Positions 37,099-46,326 of a stretch of 64,000 bases of DNA are shown piece by piece. The notes under the pieces are model-generated. The model was not told where the DNA came from. It saw only the letters and a program-made list of their open reading frames with translations, and did not search any database. A program made the position numbers and the translations under genes. The first letter of the stretch is position 1. The number at the start of each line of letters is the position of its first letter. Origin of the DNA: Leucobacter viscericola (lineage in GTDB: Bacteria > Actinomycetota > Actinomycetes > Actinomycetales > Microbacteriaceae); assembly GCF_011299575.1 (NCBI RefSeq), contig NZ_CP049863.1:2976001-3040000 (forward strand), given 5' to 3'.

Positions 37099-38136
37099 AT
37101 GAAACTCGGTGTGCTCTGTTCCGGCGGTGATAGCCCGGGCATGAACGCCGCCATTCGTGGCGCTGTTCTGCGCGGTGTCGATGTGCACGGCTTTGAGATG
37201 GTCGGGTTTATGGACGGCTGGCGTGGCTTCCACGAGGACGACTGGATCCAACTGGATCGCCTCGCCGTTCGTGGACTGTCGCCCCTTGGCGGTGTGATCC
37301 TCGGCACGAGCAGGGTGGCGCCATTTACTGGCCGCCGCGGCGACGAGATCGACCTCACCGAGTTTCGCGAGCGCTTCGCCTCCTACGGGCTTGACGGGTT
37401 GCTGCTGATCGGTGGCAACGGCACTCAGAACGTTGCGGGCATGTTGAGCGAAGCCGGCATCCCCGTGATTGGTTTGCCAAAAACCATCGACAACGATCTA
37501 GCGGGTACCGACTACACTTTCGGATTCGATACCGCGGTGTCTATCGCTGCTGAGGCGATCGACCGACTGCGCACCACGGGGGAGTCGCATCGCCGCTGCA
37601 TGGTGCTCGAGGTGATGGGGCGCGACGCGGGCTGGATCGCACTACACGCGGGTATGGCCGGTGGCGCGCAGGTCATGCTGCTGCCGGAGTACCCGGAGAC
37701 GCTTGAACAGGTCTGCGACTGGGTGACAAGCGTTCGGGATCGCGGACGCTCCTCACTCGTGGTTGTCGCGGAAGGATTCCGGCTTGTCGGTGTTGATCGG
37801 GCTGTCACTCGCGAGGGGCTCGACGGCTTTGGCAGGCCCAGGCTCGGTGGAATCGCCGAGGTGCTCGCTCCGCTCATCGAGGAGGTTGCAGGGGTTGAGA
37901 CCCGCGCAACGGTGCTCGGTCACGTGCAGCGAGGCGGATCGCCCACGGCGTTTGACCGGGTTCTCGCCGCCCGAACGGGTACAGCTGCGGCTGACGCGGC
38001 CCTTAACGGAGAGTGGGGCGCGCTGGCGGCGCTGCGAGGAGACCGCATCGAAATGGTGCCCTTTGCAGAGATCACGGACCGTCTGAAAGAGGTTCCAGAG
38101 GAGCGCTACGCCGCCGCACGCCTCAACTTCGGTTAA
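37099..38136 (+). CDS. pfkA: 6-phosphofructokinase
   Basis: The 345-residue protein (ATG at 37099 after GTGAGGGG) phosphorylates fructose 6-phosphate. The N-terminal GGDSPGMNAAIRG loop, the substrate motif PKTIDNDLAGTDYTFGFDTA, MGRDAGWIA and HVQRGGSP are present. The donor-discriminating motif reads GGNGT, where ATP enzymes usually have GGDG(S/T) and PPi enzymes GGDD; the PKTIDND lysine is more typical of the PPi and actinobacterial group. Phosphoryl donor is therefore uncertain, with ATP favoured by the second Gly. Confidence 0.92.
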   Translation: MKLGVLCSGGDSPGMNAAIRGAVLRGVDVHGFEMVGFMDGWRGFHEDDWIQLDRLAVRGLSPLGGVILGTSRVAPFTGRRGDEIDLTEFRERFASYGLDGLLLIGGNGTQNVAGMLSEAGIPVIGLPKTIDNDLAGTDYTFGFDTAVSIAAEAIDRLRTTGESHRRCMVLEVMGRDAGWIALHAGMAGGAQVMLLPEYPETLEQVCDWVTSVRDRGRSSLVVVAEGFRLVGVDRAVTREGLDGFGRPRLGGIAEVLAPLIEEVAGVETRATVLGHVQRGGSPTAFDRVLAARTGTAAADAALNGEWGALAALRGDRIEMVPFAEITDRLKEVPEERYAAARLNFG

Positions 38137-38408
38137 GCAGCGAGGCGATCCTGCACGTCGCGCAGCGAGGGATTAGTGGCTGACGTGCCATCGGGAAATA
38201 CCACCGTGGGAACGACTGCGTCGCCGCCGTTGAGGCTCTTCACGAGTTCTTCGGTGCCGTCAACAGATTCGATGTCGACCTCGGTGTACCCGACGCCGGT
38301 TTTGTCGAGCATGAGCTTGAGGCGCTTGCAGTAGCTGCACCACTCGGTTGAGAACATCGTGATCGTTCCCTCGGCGGGAATGAAGTCGTTGATCTGTGCG
38401 GTGCTCAT
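38133..38408 (-). CDS. mrx: Mycoredoxin (glutaredoxin-like, mycothiol-dependent)
   Basis: The 91-residue thioredoxin-fold protein has the active site EWCSYCKRLK (CxxC) near residues 27-30, the cis-Pro motif AVVPTVVF and a TNPSLRDVQDRLAA tail, as in actinobacterial mycoredoxin-1. It reduces mycothiol mixed disulfides. Its stop overlaps the pfk stop (convergent). It fits with mca in the same window as evidence for mycothiol. Confidence 0.93.
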   Translation of the reverse strand: MSTAQINDFIPAEGTITMFSTEWCSYCKRLKLMLDKTGVGYTEVDIESVDGTEELVKSLNGGDAVVPTVVFPDGTSATNPSLRDVQDRLAA

Positions 38409-38486
38409 TGAGGCCTCCTTTTAGGTCGTTGATCGGCTAGTTTACGCTGCAAAGCTGGCCTCAGCATGAGTGGTGACATAACAAGA

Positions 38487-38508
38487 AACAAGTAAACAAA
38501 TTGTGAAC
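38487..38508 (-). promoter_or_regulatory. Candidate Pho box upstream of the pit gene
   Basis: On the minus strand GTTCACAATTT and GTTTACTTGTT follow each other in an 11-nt register, matching the direct-repeat units at the senX3/phoU spacer. The site lies about 150 bases before the transporter start. Orientation is opposite to pit; PhoP-type boxes can act in either orientation. Confidence 0.5.
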
Positions 38509-38656
38509 ACGCGCTGTCAGCTTGACCTCTCTGGGACTAGGTGAAACCATGAGTGTGACGCGTGCGTTGATCCAGATTCCGCTGAACGTTTGGGGGCTGT
38601 CTGGTGAAGTGTTTGCGCGTTTTTCAGGATCGCTGCCTCCGAACGAAAGATGCCGG

Positions 38657-39988
38657 GTGGAACTCACCATCGTCGTGCTGCTGGTCATTGTGCTGGCACT
38701 CTTTTTTGACTTCACTAATGGCTTTCACGACACCGCAAACGCGATGGCAACGCCCATCGCAACCGGTGCGCTGAAGCCAAAGACCGCGGTGTTACTCGCC
38801 GCAATTTTGAACCTGGTAGGTGCATTCCTCTCAACCGAGGTCGCAAAGACGATCTCAGGGGGCCTCATTAACGAGGGCTCCGGCGGAGTGCTTATCACTC
38901 CCGAGATGATTTTTGCGGGCCTTATCGGGGCCATTGTTTGGAACCTGGTGACCTGGCTTTACGGGTTGCCCTCAAGCTCTTCACACGCCCTCTTCGGTGG
39001 GTTGATCGGTGCCGCGATCGTTGGCGCGGGGTTCTCTGCGATCAACGGCGGGGTGTTCCTCTCGAAGATCATCATCCCTGCCCTTGCGGCACCGCTGACA
39101 GCCGGACTCGTTGCGTTTACCGCGACCAAGGTGGCCTATGCAATCACCAAGCGCAACGATGGCAAAAAAGACGGGCGAGGCCGCTTTAGGCACGCTCAGA
39201 TCGCCTCATCGTCGCTGATTGCCCTCGCTCACGGCACCAATGACGCGCAGAAGACGATGGGTGTTATTACGCTCACGCTCGTCGCGGCCAATCTGCAGGA
39301 CGCGAACACCGGCCCGCACCTCTGGGTCATCATCACCTGTGCACTCGCGATCGCTATCGGTACCTACACGGGTGGCTGGCGCATTATCCGCACGCTCGGC
39401 GCAGGCCTCACGCAGGTGAAGCCGGCACAGGGTTTTGCGGCCGAGACCAGTACCGCGGCCACGATCCTCGCTTCGACCCACCTCGGGTTTGCGCTGTCGA
39501 CCACGCAGGTTGCTTCAGGATCGGTGATTGGCTCAGGGCTCGGGCGACGTGGTTCCAGCGTTCGCTGGCGCACTGTTGGCCGCATCGTTTCGGGGTGGCT
39601 CTTCACGCTTCCCGCGGCCGGCGCTGTTGGCGCTGTAGCGGCTCTCATCGCGCACCTGGGAATGGTCGGTGTGATCATTGACTCGATACTCGGGTTCGGG
39701 TTCATCCTGTTCATCTTCTGGCGCTCAAGCCGCAACAAGGTTGATGCGTCAAACGCCATCGCTGTGCCAGACGTTGCTGAATCTGGTTACGCCGTGCGGA
39801 TCCGCAAGTCAAAGATTAAGCGAGTGAAAACAGAGACTGGCACCCTGCCTCCGCTCACCACTGTGGCGCAGACGGCGGCTCGAGAAGACGTTGCTGCGCG
39901 CGAAGCGGAGCGAGAGGCGGCGCTCGAAGAGAGTGCCGCGAAGTCCGACGCAGGCGCTGAGAGCGATACGAAGGGGGAGACCCGATGA
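38657..39988 (+). CDS. pit: Inorganic phosphate transporter, PiT family
   Basis: The protein (443 residues from the GTG at 38657, MELTIVVLLVIVLALFFDF) has about ten membrane helices and the two PiT signature repeats DFTNGFHDTANAMATPIATG and ALAHGTNDAQKTMGVITLTL. It is a low-affinity metal-phosphate symporter. The frame is open from 38522 with an ATG, but the extra 45 residues do not look like family sequence. A charged C-terminal tail of about 60 residues follows the last helix. Confidence 0.93.
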   Translation: MELTIVVLLVIVLALFFDFTNGFHDTANAMATPIATGALKPKTAVLLAAILNLVGAFLSTEVAKTISGGLINEGSGGVLITPEMIFAGLIGAIVWNLVTWLYGLPSSSSHALFGGLIGAAIVGAGFSAINGGVFLSKIIIPALAAPLTAGLVAFTATKVAYAITKRNDGKKDGRGRFRHAQIASSSLIALAHGTNDAQKTMGVITLTLVAANLQDANTGPHLWVIITCALAIAIGTYTGGWRIIRTLGAGLTQVKPAQGFAAETSTAATILASTHLGFALSTTQVASGSVIGSGLGRRGSSVRWRTVGRIVSGWLFTLPAAGAVGAVAALIAHLGMVGVIIDSILGFGFILFIFWRSSRNKVDASNAIAVPDVAESGYAVRIRKSKIKRVKTETGTLPPLTTVAQTAAREDVAAREAEREAALEESAAKSDAGAESDTKGETR

Positions 39989-40272
39989 TGATTGACTGGG
40001 GCGCATTCCTCGTAGTTTTTGGCGCGGCGCTTTTTTCGGCTGTTTTTGTTGTTGCGCTCTACTCGCTAGGGATCCGGTTCCTCGCGACCCCTGCGCGCCC
40101 TGTTGAGGGCAGCCTCGAGTCCAACGGTCCCTCACGCGATGATGAGGACGACGACGTGGACGATCTTGGTCGTCCACGCTGGGCGACTGTCGCGGCCTAC
40201 ACCTGCTTCACCTTCTCGGTTATCGCTGTGCTCGTGGGAATCTACCTGATTGTGCCGGCGCTTCACCGTTAG
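39985..40272 (+). CDS. Small two-helix membrane protein
   Basis: The 95-residue protein has an N-terminal helix (FLVVFGAALFSAVFVVALYSLGI), an acidic middle (DDEDDDVDD) and a second helix (VAAYTCFTFSVIAVLVGIYLIV). Its start overlaps the pit stop by four bases. It is probably an accessory of the phosphate transporter operon; such small proteins after pit recur in Microbacteriaceae, by my impression only. Confidence 0.8.
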   Translation: MMIDWGAFLVVFGAALFSAVFVVALYSLGIRFLATPARPVEGSLESNGPSRDDEDDDVDDLGRPRWATVAAYTCFTFSVIAVLVGIYLIVPALHR

Positions 40273-40330
40273 TTTGCAGGCTTCTGAGTCAACACTTGGG
40301 AAGCGCGGCGGGTGCGAGTAGCCTTGGCGC

Positions 40331-41734
40331 ATGAGTGCGACGATGACTACGCGGATTCCCGGGATTGTAAGCGGACTGCGACAGGGATTTCAGCAGGGGG
40401 TGACTCGCCCCGAGACCTGGCGCAGAGAACAGTTGCGCCGACTGCGGACGCTGCTGGTGGATCGCGGATCAGAGTTTGAGCGAGCGCTGTTTGAGGATCT
40501 CGGAAAGTCGGGCACCGAATCTCAACTCACGGAGATCGGGTTTCTTGTCTCCGAAATCGACCATGTGCTCGCTCACCTCTCGAAGTGGATGCGGCCGCGT
40601 CGGGTAGGGGTGCCGCTCGCGGCGCTCCCGGCGTCCGCGAAGATCGTTCCTGAGCCGCTCGGTGTCGCTCTCATCATCGCTCCGTGGAACTACCCGCTGA
40701 TGCTCGCGCTCTCACCCATGATCGGTGCGCTTGCTGCCGGGAACGCGGTAGTGGTGAAACCGAGCGAGCTTGCCCCCGCGACATCTTCACTGATCGCTCG
40801 TACCGTTCCGGACGCCCTGGACCGGAGAGCGGTGGCCGTGGTTGAGGGCGGGGTTGAAGAAACGACCGCTCTGCTTGAGGTGCCCTTCGATCACATTTTC
40901 TACACCGGTAGCGGCCGGGTTGGCCGAGTCGTGGCGCGAGCCGCCGCAGAACACCTGACCCCGATTACGCTTGAACTCGGCGGCAAGTCACCCGTCTACG
41001 TTGACGAGACGGTTTCCCTCGCAGATGCTGCGCGTCGCATCGCCTGGGGCAAATACATGAACGCTGGGCAGACCTGCGTAGCCCCCGACTATGTGCTCGG
41101 TAAGGCCGAGGTGCTGCGTCAGTTGCGTCCCCTGCTGGCGGATGCGATCCACGAGCTCTACGGAAGCGCGAGTGACCGCAATCCCGACTATGGGCGCATC
41201 GTTAACGATGCGCAGTTTGAGCGATTGACCGGTTACCTCGCTGACGGTGAAGTGGTTGTTGGTGGTCGCCATGACGCGGCGACTCGATTTATCGAGCCCA
41301 CCGTGCTAACAGGGGTCGACCGAGAATCCGCCGTCATGCGCGACGAAATCTTTGGCCCGATCCTGCCCCTGGTTGAAGTTCGGGATCTTGACGACGCTCT
41401 GAACTTCGTGACGAGTCGCGACAAACCACTCGCCGCCTATGTGTTCTCGGGCGACGGGGCAGTGCGTCGCCGCTGGGAGCGAGAAACCAGTTCGGGCGCG
41501 CTGAACTTCGACGTTCCCGTGCTGCATTTGGTGGCCCCTGAGCTGCCGTTTGGTGGTGTCGGCGCGAGTGGCATGGGTGCCTACCACGGCGAGCGTTCCT
41601 TCACCGTGTTCAGCCATGAGAAAGCGGTGCTCTCGAAGCCGCTCATGCCAGAGACACTCGCCGCGTCCATCATGCCGCCCTACACGCCCGCGAAAGACGG
41701 GCTCGTGAGGCGTTGGCTGGGCAAGCTGCTGTAG
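40331..41734 (+). CDS. Aldehyde dehydrogenase, ALDH3-like
   Basis: The 467-residue NAD(P)-dependent enzyme has the catalytic Glu motif TLELGGKSPVYVDE and the catalytic Cys in MNAGQTCVAPDYVL, plus the PWNYPLMLALSPMIGALAAGN cofactor segment and EIFGPILPLVEV. The short length and sequence around Cys resemble class 3 (fatty/aromatic) aldehyde dehydrogenases and coniferyl aldehyde dehydrogenase. The C-terminal hydrophobic patch could aid membrane association. Substrate not determinable. Confidence 0.92.
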   Translation: MSATMTTRIPGIVSGLRQGFQQGVTRPETWRREQLRRLRTLLVDRGSEFERALFEDLGKSGTESQLTEIGFLVSEIDHVLAHLSKWMRPRRVGVPLAALPASAKIVPEPLGVALIIAPWNYPLMLALSPMIGALAAGNAVVVKPSELAPATSSLIARTVPDALDRRAVAVVEGGVEETTALLEVPFDHIFYTGSGRVGRVVARAAAEHLTPITLELGGKSPVYVDETVSLADAARRIAWGKYMNAGQTCVAPDYVLGKAEVLRQLRPLLADAIHELYGSASDRNPDYGRIVNDAQFERLTGYLADGEVVVGGRHDAATRFIEPTVLTGVDRESAVMRDEIFGPILPLVEVRDLDDALNFVTSRDKPLAAYVFSGDGAVRRRWERETSSGALNFDVPVLHLVAPELPFGGVGASGMGAYHGERSFTVFSHEKAVLSKPLMPETLAASIMPPYTPAKDGLVRRWLGKLL

Positions 41735-41789
41735 GGCTTCCTGAGTGCCTGTGCGTGAGTGAGCATGCGCTGATCTGTAGGATTGTGTC

Positions 41790-42989
41790 GTGGAAGAACA
41801 CAACAGCGAGAGCAAACCCGGGGTGCCGGAGATTACTGCCGATGAACTGCCGCTTGGCGTTCGTGTGGCGGCTGCCTGGTCATGGCGCCTGATTATTATT
41901 GGTCTTGCCTTCGCGGGGTTCTTGTGGCTTATCGTGCAGGTGCGGATCATCGTGATCCCCCTGCTCATCGCAATCCTGCTGACGGCGCTGCTCAACCCGG
42001 TCGTGCACTGGTTCGAGCGACGCGGAGCGCCACGCTGGCTTGGCGTCATCATCGCCCTCGCGGTGTTTATTGCGTCGGTGTGGATTCTCGTCACCCTCAT
42101 CGTGACGCAGCTGCGAAGCGGATTCTCCGATCTCGCGCAGCGCTCCGAAGAGGTGTGGTGGGAGTTTCTGCACTGGATTGAAGGAAGCTCCTTCGGGTTT
42201 TCCGCGGATCAGCTCGATGGGTTTGTCGCTCAGATCATGAAGACGGTCGAGGGTCACCAGGGCGAGATCTGGAGCGGCGCGCTCGGTGTTGCCACCACCG
42301 CAGGGCAGGTCATCACCGGCAGCCTGCTGACGCTGTTTTCGCTCATCTTCATGCTGATTGACGGCAAGCGCATCTGGTACTGGGTGCTCGGCTTCCTGCC
42401 TGCCAAGGCGCACGCCCCAGTTGACGCGGCAGGCATTTCTGGCTGGATCTCAGTCGGGCAGTACGTGCGCGTGCAGATCTTTGTTGCGTTTGTCGACGCA
42501 GTCGGCATCGGCGTTGGCGCCGCGCTGCTTGGCGTGCCGCTTCCGATCCCGATCGGTATTTTGGTGTTCCTCGGATCCTTCATCCCGTTCCTCGGTGCGA
42601 TCTCGACCGGCCTGCTAGCCGCGTTTGTCGCCCTGATCTACAACGGGCCGGTGAACGCGCTCGTGATGCTGGGTGTTGTGATCCTCGTCAACCAGATCGA
42701 GGGGCACGTGCTGCAGCCGCTCGTCATGGGCAGCGCCGTGAAGGTGCACCCGCTGGGTGTTGTGCTCGCGGTATCAACCGGTGCGCTGGTGGCCGGGATC
42801 CCGGGTGCGCTGTTTGCAGTGCCGCTCGCGGCGGCCGCCAACTCGATCGTCAATGTTTTGGTGAGTAAAGAGTGGGCCCACGGAACAGATCCGGTTGCCG
42901 ACTACCATCGAAGCGCAAAAATTCACCAAAAAGCTAAACATCGAGCTCGCATCGTCTCGCGCCTGCAGCGCAAGGGAGGAAACTCATGA
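41790..42989 (+). CDS. AI-2E family transporter (PerM/TqsA-type membrane protein)
   Basis: The GTG at 41790 starts a 399-residue protein with about eight membrane helices in the PF01594 pattern, including the conserved VFLGSFIPFLGAI and NQIEGHVLQPLVMGSAVKVHPLGV motifs. E. coli TqsA of this family exports autoinducer-2, but most members have no known substrate. luxS is 12 kb away, so AI-2 transport is possible but not implied. It overlaps the next gene by four bases. Confidence 0.93.
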   Translation: MEEHNSESKPGVPEITADELPLGVRVAAAWSWRLIIIGLAFAGFLWLIVQVRIIVIPLLIAILLTALLNPVVHWFERRGAPRWLGVIIALAVFIASVWILVTLIVTQLRSGFSDLAQRSEEVWWEFLHWIEGSSFGFSADQLDGFVAQIMKTVEGHQGEIWSGALGVATTAGQVITGSLLTLFSLIFMLIDGKRIWYWVLGFLPAKAHAPVDAAGISGWISVGQYVRVQIFVAFVDAVGIGVGAALLGVPLPIPIGILVFLGSFIPFLGAISTGLLAAFVALIYNGPVNALVMLGVVILVNQIEGHVLQPLVMGSAVKVHPLGVVLAVSTGALVAGIPGALFAVPLAAAANSIVNVLVSKEWAHGTDPVADYHRSAKIHQKAKHRARIVSRLQRKGGNS

Positions 42990-44227
42990 TCCAAACCTCC
43001 GCTCCCGCCCTCGAAGACTTCGAGCGTGCGCTGAAAAAGGTGCACGAGATTACGCAGCGTACGCCGCTGGAATCCTCACGCTTCCTCGCCGATGTGCTCG
43101 GGGTGCCGCAGGTCTACCTCAAGTGCGAGAACCTGCAGCGCACCGGGGCCTACAAGCTTCGTGGTGCCTACAACCACCTGTCGCAGCTGAGTGATGAGCA
43201 GAAGGCACGCGGTGTTGTCGCTGCCTCCGCGGGCAACCACGCCCAGGGTGTGGCGTTTGCGGCACGAGAGCTCGGCATCAAAGCTACGATCTTCACGCCC
43301 CTGGGTGTTGCACTGCCGAAGCTGCAGGCAACACGCAACTACGGCGCCGAGGTGATTCTGCACGGTAACACCTTCAACGAGACCAACGAGGCCGCGCAGG
43401 CGTTTGTGCGTGAGACCGGGGCGCACTTTGTGCCCCCGTTTGACGATGAAGCTGTGATCGAGGGGCAGGGCACTGTCGCGCTCGAGATGTTCGCCGAGGC
43501 TCCCGACATCGAGACCCTCGTGGTTCCGATCGGTGGCGGTGGGCTGATCGCCGGCGTTGCTGTGGTGGCGAAGCTTATTGCCGCCCGTGAGGGGCGCCCG
43601 ATGCGGGTTATCGGGGTGCAGGCAGAAAACGCAGCCGCCTACCCAGACTCGCTACGCATGGGTGAACCGGTCACCATCACCACGAAGCCCACGATCGCCG
43701 ACGGCATCGCGGTGGCTCGACCGGGCGAACTGAACTTTGAGATTATTCGCGACTACGTAGACGAGGTTGTTACGGTCAGCGACGACGACATCGCACGTGC
43801 GATCGTGCTGTTGCTTGAGCGCGCGAAACTCGTTGTTGAGCCAGCGGGAGCTTCCGGCGTCGCGGCGATGCTCGCTGGCAAGATCGAGGCCACCGGTGTA
43901 ACCGCGACGATCCTCTCCGGCGGCAACATCGACCCGCTGCTGCTGCAGCGGGTCATCGGACACGGCCTCGCGGCTGCTGCTCGTTACCTCAAACTGCGAA
44001 TCCTGCTGCCTGATATTCCAGGCCAGCTTGTGCGCACCGCGACCATCGTGGCCGAGAACAACGCAAACGTGGTCGAGGTGATCCACACGCGGCACGCGAC
44101 AGAGCTGCCAATCAGTGAGGTTGAGCTGGAGCTGCACATTGAGACCCGCGGGCCTGAACACGGCGATGCCGTTGTGCAGGCGCTGCGAGACGCCGGGTAT
44201 TCAGTGCGTGTCGGCGAGAAGTACTAG
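42986..44227 (+). CDS. ilvA: Threonine ammonia-lyase (PLP-dependent) with ACT domain
   Basis: The enzyme deaminates threonine to 2-oxobutanoate, the first step of isoleucine synthesis. It has the PLP-Lys motif NLQRTGAYKLRGAYNHL near residue 58, SAGNHAQGVAFAA, and the phosphate-binding GGGGLIAGVA. A single C-terminal ACT domain (residues about 330-410) suggests allosteric control. The 413-residue length matches the TdcB/IlvA type with one ACT domain. Translation is coupled to the AI-2E gene. Confidence 0.95.
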   Translation: MIQTSAPALEDFERALKKVHEITQRTPLESSRFLADVLGVPQVYLKCENLQRTGAYKLRGAYNHLSQLSDEQKARGVVAASAGNHAQGVAFAARELGIKATIFTPLGVALPKLQATRNYGAEVILHGNTFNETNEAAQAFVRETGAHFVPPFDDEAVIEGQGTVALEMFAEAPDIETLVVPIGGGGLIAGVAVVAKLIAAREGRPMRVIGVQAENAAAYPDSLRMGEPVTITTKPTIADGIAVARPGELNFEIIRDYVDEVVTVSDDDIARAIVLLLERAKLVVEPAGASGVAAMLAGKIEATGVTATILSGGNIDPLLLQRVIGHGLAAAARYLKLRILLPDIPGQLVRTATIVAENNANVVEVIHTRHATELPISEVELELHIETRGPEHGDAVVQALRDAGYSVRVGEKY

Positions 44228-44245
44228 CCGACAGGTCTCGCTGGG

Positions 44246-44731
44246 TCAGCGTGTGTAGGTGTCGACGGCGAGAATCTTAACCGCGATCTCGTTGCCGTTG
44301 GGGGCCTTGTAGCTCGCGTTCTCGCCAATCTTGAGGCCGAGGATCGCGGCTCCCAGCGGGCTCTCGGCGCTGTAGACGTCGAGGTCTGAGCCGTCGGCGA
44401 GCTCGCGGCTGCCGAGCAGGAAGCGCTCTTCATCGCCGAACAGCTCTGCGGTAACGACGGTGCCGATCTCAACAACACCCTGCGCCTTCGGTGCCTCACC
44501 GATGACAACGTGCTTCAGTAGCTCTTCGAGATCGCGGATCCGCGCCTCCATCTTGCCCTGCTCGTCTTTAGCGGCGTGGTAACCGCCATTCTCTTTCAGG
44601 TCGCCCTCTTCGCGCGCCGCTTCGATGCGGGCAGCGATGTCTTTTCGACCAAACCCCGTCAGTTGATCAAGCTCACCCTTAAGTCGGTCGTAAGCTTCTT
44701 GCGTCAGCCAGGTCTGCGTGGGTTCGGCCAT
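44246..44731 (-). CDS. greA: Transcription elongation factor GreA
   Basis: The 161-residue protein has the N-terminal coiled coil (TQEAYDRLKGELDQLTGFGRKDIAARIEAAREEGDLKENGGYHAAKDEQGKMEARIRDLEELL, in several short motifs) and the C-terminal FKBP-like domain ending NGNEIAVKILAVDTYTR. The acidic tip residues D and E in the EEGDLKENGGY loop, which stimulate RNAP cleavage, are kept. It is next to a DUF4307 gene and mca, an order shared with mycobacteria. Confidence 0.96.
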   Translation of the reverse strand: MAEPTQTWLTQEAYDRLKGELDQLTGFGRKDIAARIEAAREEGDLKENGGYHAAKDEQGKMEARIRDLEELLKHVVIGEAPKAQGVVEIGTVVTAELFGDEERFLLGSRELADGSDLDVYSAESPLGAAILGLKIGENASYKAPNGNEIAVKILAVDTYTR

Positions 44732-44884
44732 GGTCGATCCTCATTTCAGAGTATGCGCGGAGTGCCGCGCGGGATAAGCGCAACGCCCTAACGATGTCAG
44801 GGCGCGCGATCCAGAATATCAGTGGAGATTGTTAGCGGTCGCATTTTCGCAAGTATGTCGAAACAACTCGAAATTGCTCGAAAC

Positions 44885-45409
44885 CTACTTGGAGCGCTCG
44901 ACGACCCAGCATTCTTTTGCGTAGGCGGCGGTTGCAGGGCCAACCGTGCGCACGGGCGCGTTGACCGTGGTGATGCGTTTTTCGCTCACCGGTAGCTCTA
45001 CGACGCTCCAACCGACGGGTGCCTTTGAAGTATTGAGCGCCTCAACGACGCAGGCGACGGGAGTGTTCGGCGGAGCCGTGACCTCAAACTTCATCGTGCC
45101 CGAAAACTCGCCGGTCTTTTTGAACACGATGTCTTGCGCCTGAACCTGGTTCGAGCTTTCCCAACCGCTAAAGACCAAAAAAGCAAGGCCACCAACGACG
45201 AGTGTGACGCCGGCGATCCAAGCGAAACGGCGATCCACACGGCGTTTTTTGCCGCGACCGTAACGATCTTCGAGGGTTTGAGTGGTCGCGCCCGACGCAG
45301 AAACCGAAGCGTCAGCTGCGGTCGCGTCAGTGTCGAGTGGGGGCGCTGCCGGGGAGGCGGCCTGTGACACGGGTTCCTCCGATGTGAACAAAGCTAAACT
45401 AGATGCCAC
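44885..45409 (-). CDS. DUF4307 membrane-anchored protein
   Basis: The 174-residue protein (GTG at 45409) has an unstructured N terminus, one membrane helix (FAWIAGVTLVVGGLAFLVFSG) and an extracytoplasmic domain with the conserved Cys pair in ACVVEALN and KECWVVE, matching DUF4307. Function unknown; conserved beside greA and mca in actinobacteria. It is divergent from mca. Confidence 0.88.
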   Translation of the reverse strand: MASSLALFTSEEPVSQAASPAAPPLDTDATAADASVSASGATTQTLEDRYGRGKKRRVDRRFAWIAGVTLVVGGLAFLVFSGWESSNQVQAQDIVFKKTGEFSGTMKFEVTAPPNTPVACVVEALNTSKAPVGWSVVELPVSEKRITTVNAPVRTVGPATAAYAKECWVVERSK

Positions 45410-45456
45410 CGCCAGCGTACCGGGAACTTCCGGGAGGCACTTGTGAAAGGAAGCGG

Positions 45457-46326
45457 ATGACGCTCAGGTTGATCGCGGTGCATGCGCACCCCGATGACGA
45501 GTCCAGCAAGGGTGCCGCGACATACGCGCACTACCTCGACGTTGGTGTTGAGGTGCTCATCGTGAGCTGCACGGGTGGCGAGCGCGGGGACGTCTTGAAC
45601 GAGTTGGTCTCCCGCGACCCCAAGAGCCGTCGTGACCTTGCCGGTTTGCGCCGCGATGAAATGTCGCGAGCGCGCGACATCATTGGTTTTGAGCATCGGT
45701 GGCTCGGCTACCAGGACTCGGGGCTGCCAGACGAGGGCGATCCGGTGCCCCCTGGCTCGTTCGCAGATATTCCCGCTGAGGTGTCGGCGGAGGCACTCGT
45801 GCGGATCGTGCGCGAGTTTCGTCCGCACGTCATGATCACGTACAACGAGCAGGGTGGCTACCCTCACCCTGACCACATTCGTTGCCACGAGGTCAGCAAG
45901 ATTGCCTGGGACGTCTCTGGTGACGCGGAGAGCTACCCCGACGCGGGCGAACCGTGGGCTATTAAGAAGCTCTACTACGAAGAGATCTTTAACGCTGAGC
46001 GCATGGAGTCGGTGTACCAGTGGCTGCTGCAGCACGAGCCGGAGTCACCGCTGATCGAACAGTTCGCTGAGATGCGCGAGTGGATGTCTCGCCGCCCGAA
46101 CCGCAGCACCGCCAAGATCGATGTCGGTCGTTTCTTCGAGCGTCGAGACGAGGCGCTGCGGGCACACGCGAGCCAGGTGGCCCCAGACAGCTCGTTCTTC
46201 TTCTGGCCAAACGAGCTGCAGCGCCAGGCCTGGCCGTTTGAGGATTACCGACTCGCGGCCTCGCGAGTTGCGACGAGCGAGTTTGAAGCAGATCTGTTTC
46301 AGGGGATTGAGGAGAAGACCGCGTGA
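45457..46326 (+). CDS. mca: Mycothiol S-conjugate amidase
   Basis: Mca hydrolyses mycothiol S-conjugates of toxins to a mercapturic acid and GlcN-Ins. The ATG at 45457 follows AAAGGAAG. The zinc-dependent LmbE fold has HAHPDDE (residues 9-15) and YPHPDHIRCHE near residue 136, the two metal-binding motifs. The 289-residue length matches Mca rather than the MshB deacetylase. With the mycoredoxin, it shows the host makes mycothiol. Confidence 0.95.
   Translation: MTLRLIAVHAHPDDESSKGAATYAHYLDVGVEVLIVSCTGGERGDVLNELVSRDPKSRRDLAGLRRDEMSRARDIIGFEHRWLGYQDSGLPDEGDPVPPGSFADIPAEVSAEALVRIVREFRPHVMITYNEQGGYPHPDHIRCHEVSKIAWDVSGDAESYPDAGEPWAIKKLYYEEIFNAERMESVYQWLLQHEPESPLIEQFAEMREWMSRRPNRSTAKIDVGRFFERRDEALRAHASQVAPDSSFFFWPNELQRQAWPFEDYRLAASRVATSEFEADLFQGIEEKTA

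Noticed and set aside
41790..42989. AI-2E family gene as a dedicated exporter for the AI-2 made by LuxS
   Set aside because: Most family members have unknown substrates and luxS is 12 kb away in another operon; the link is not supported by sequence.
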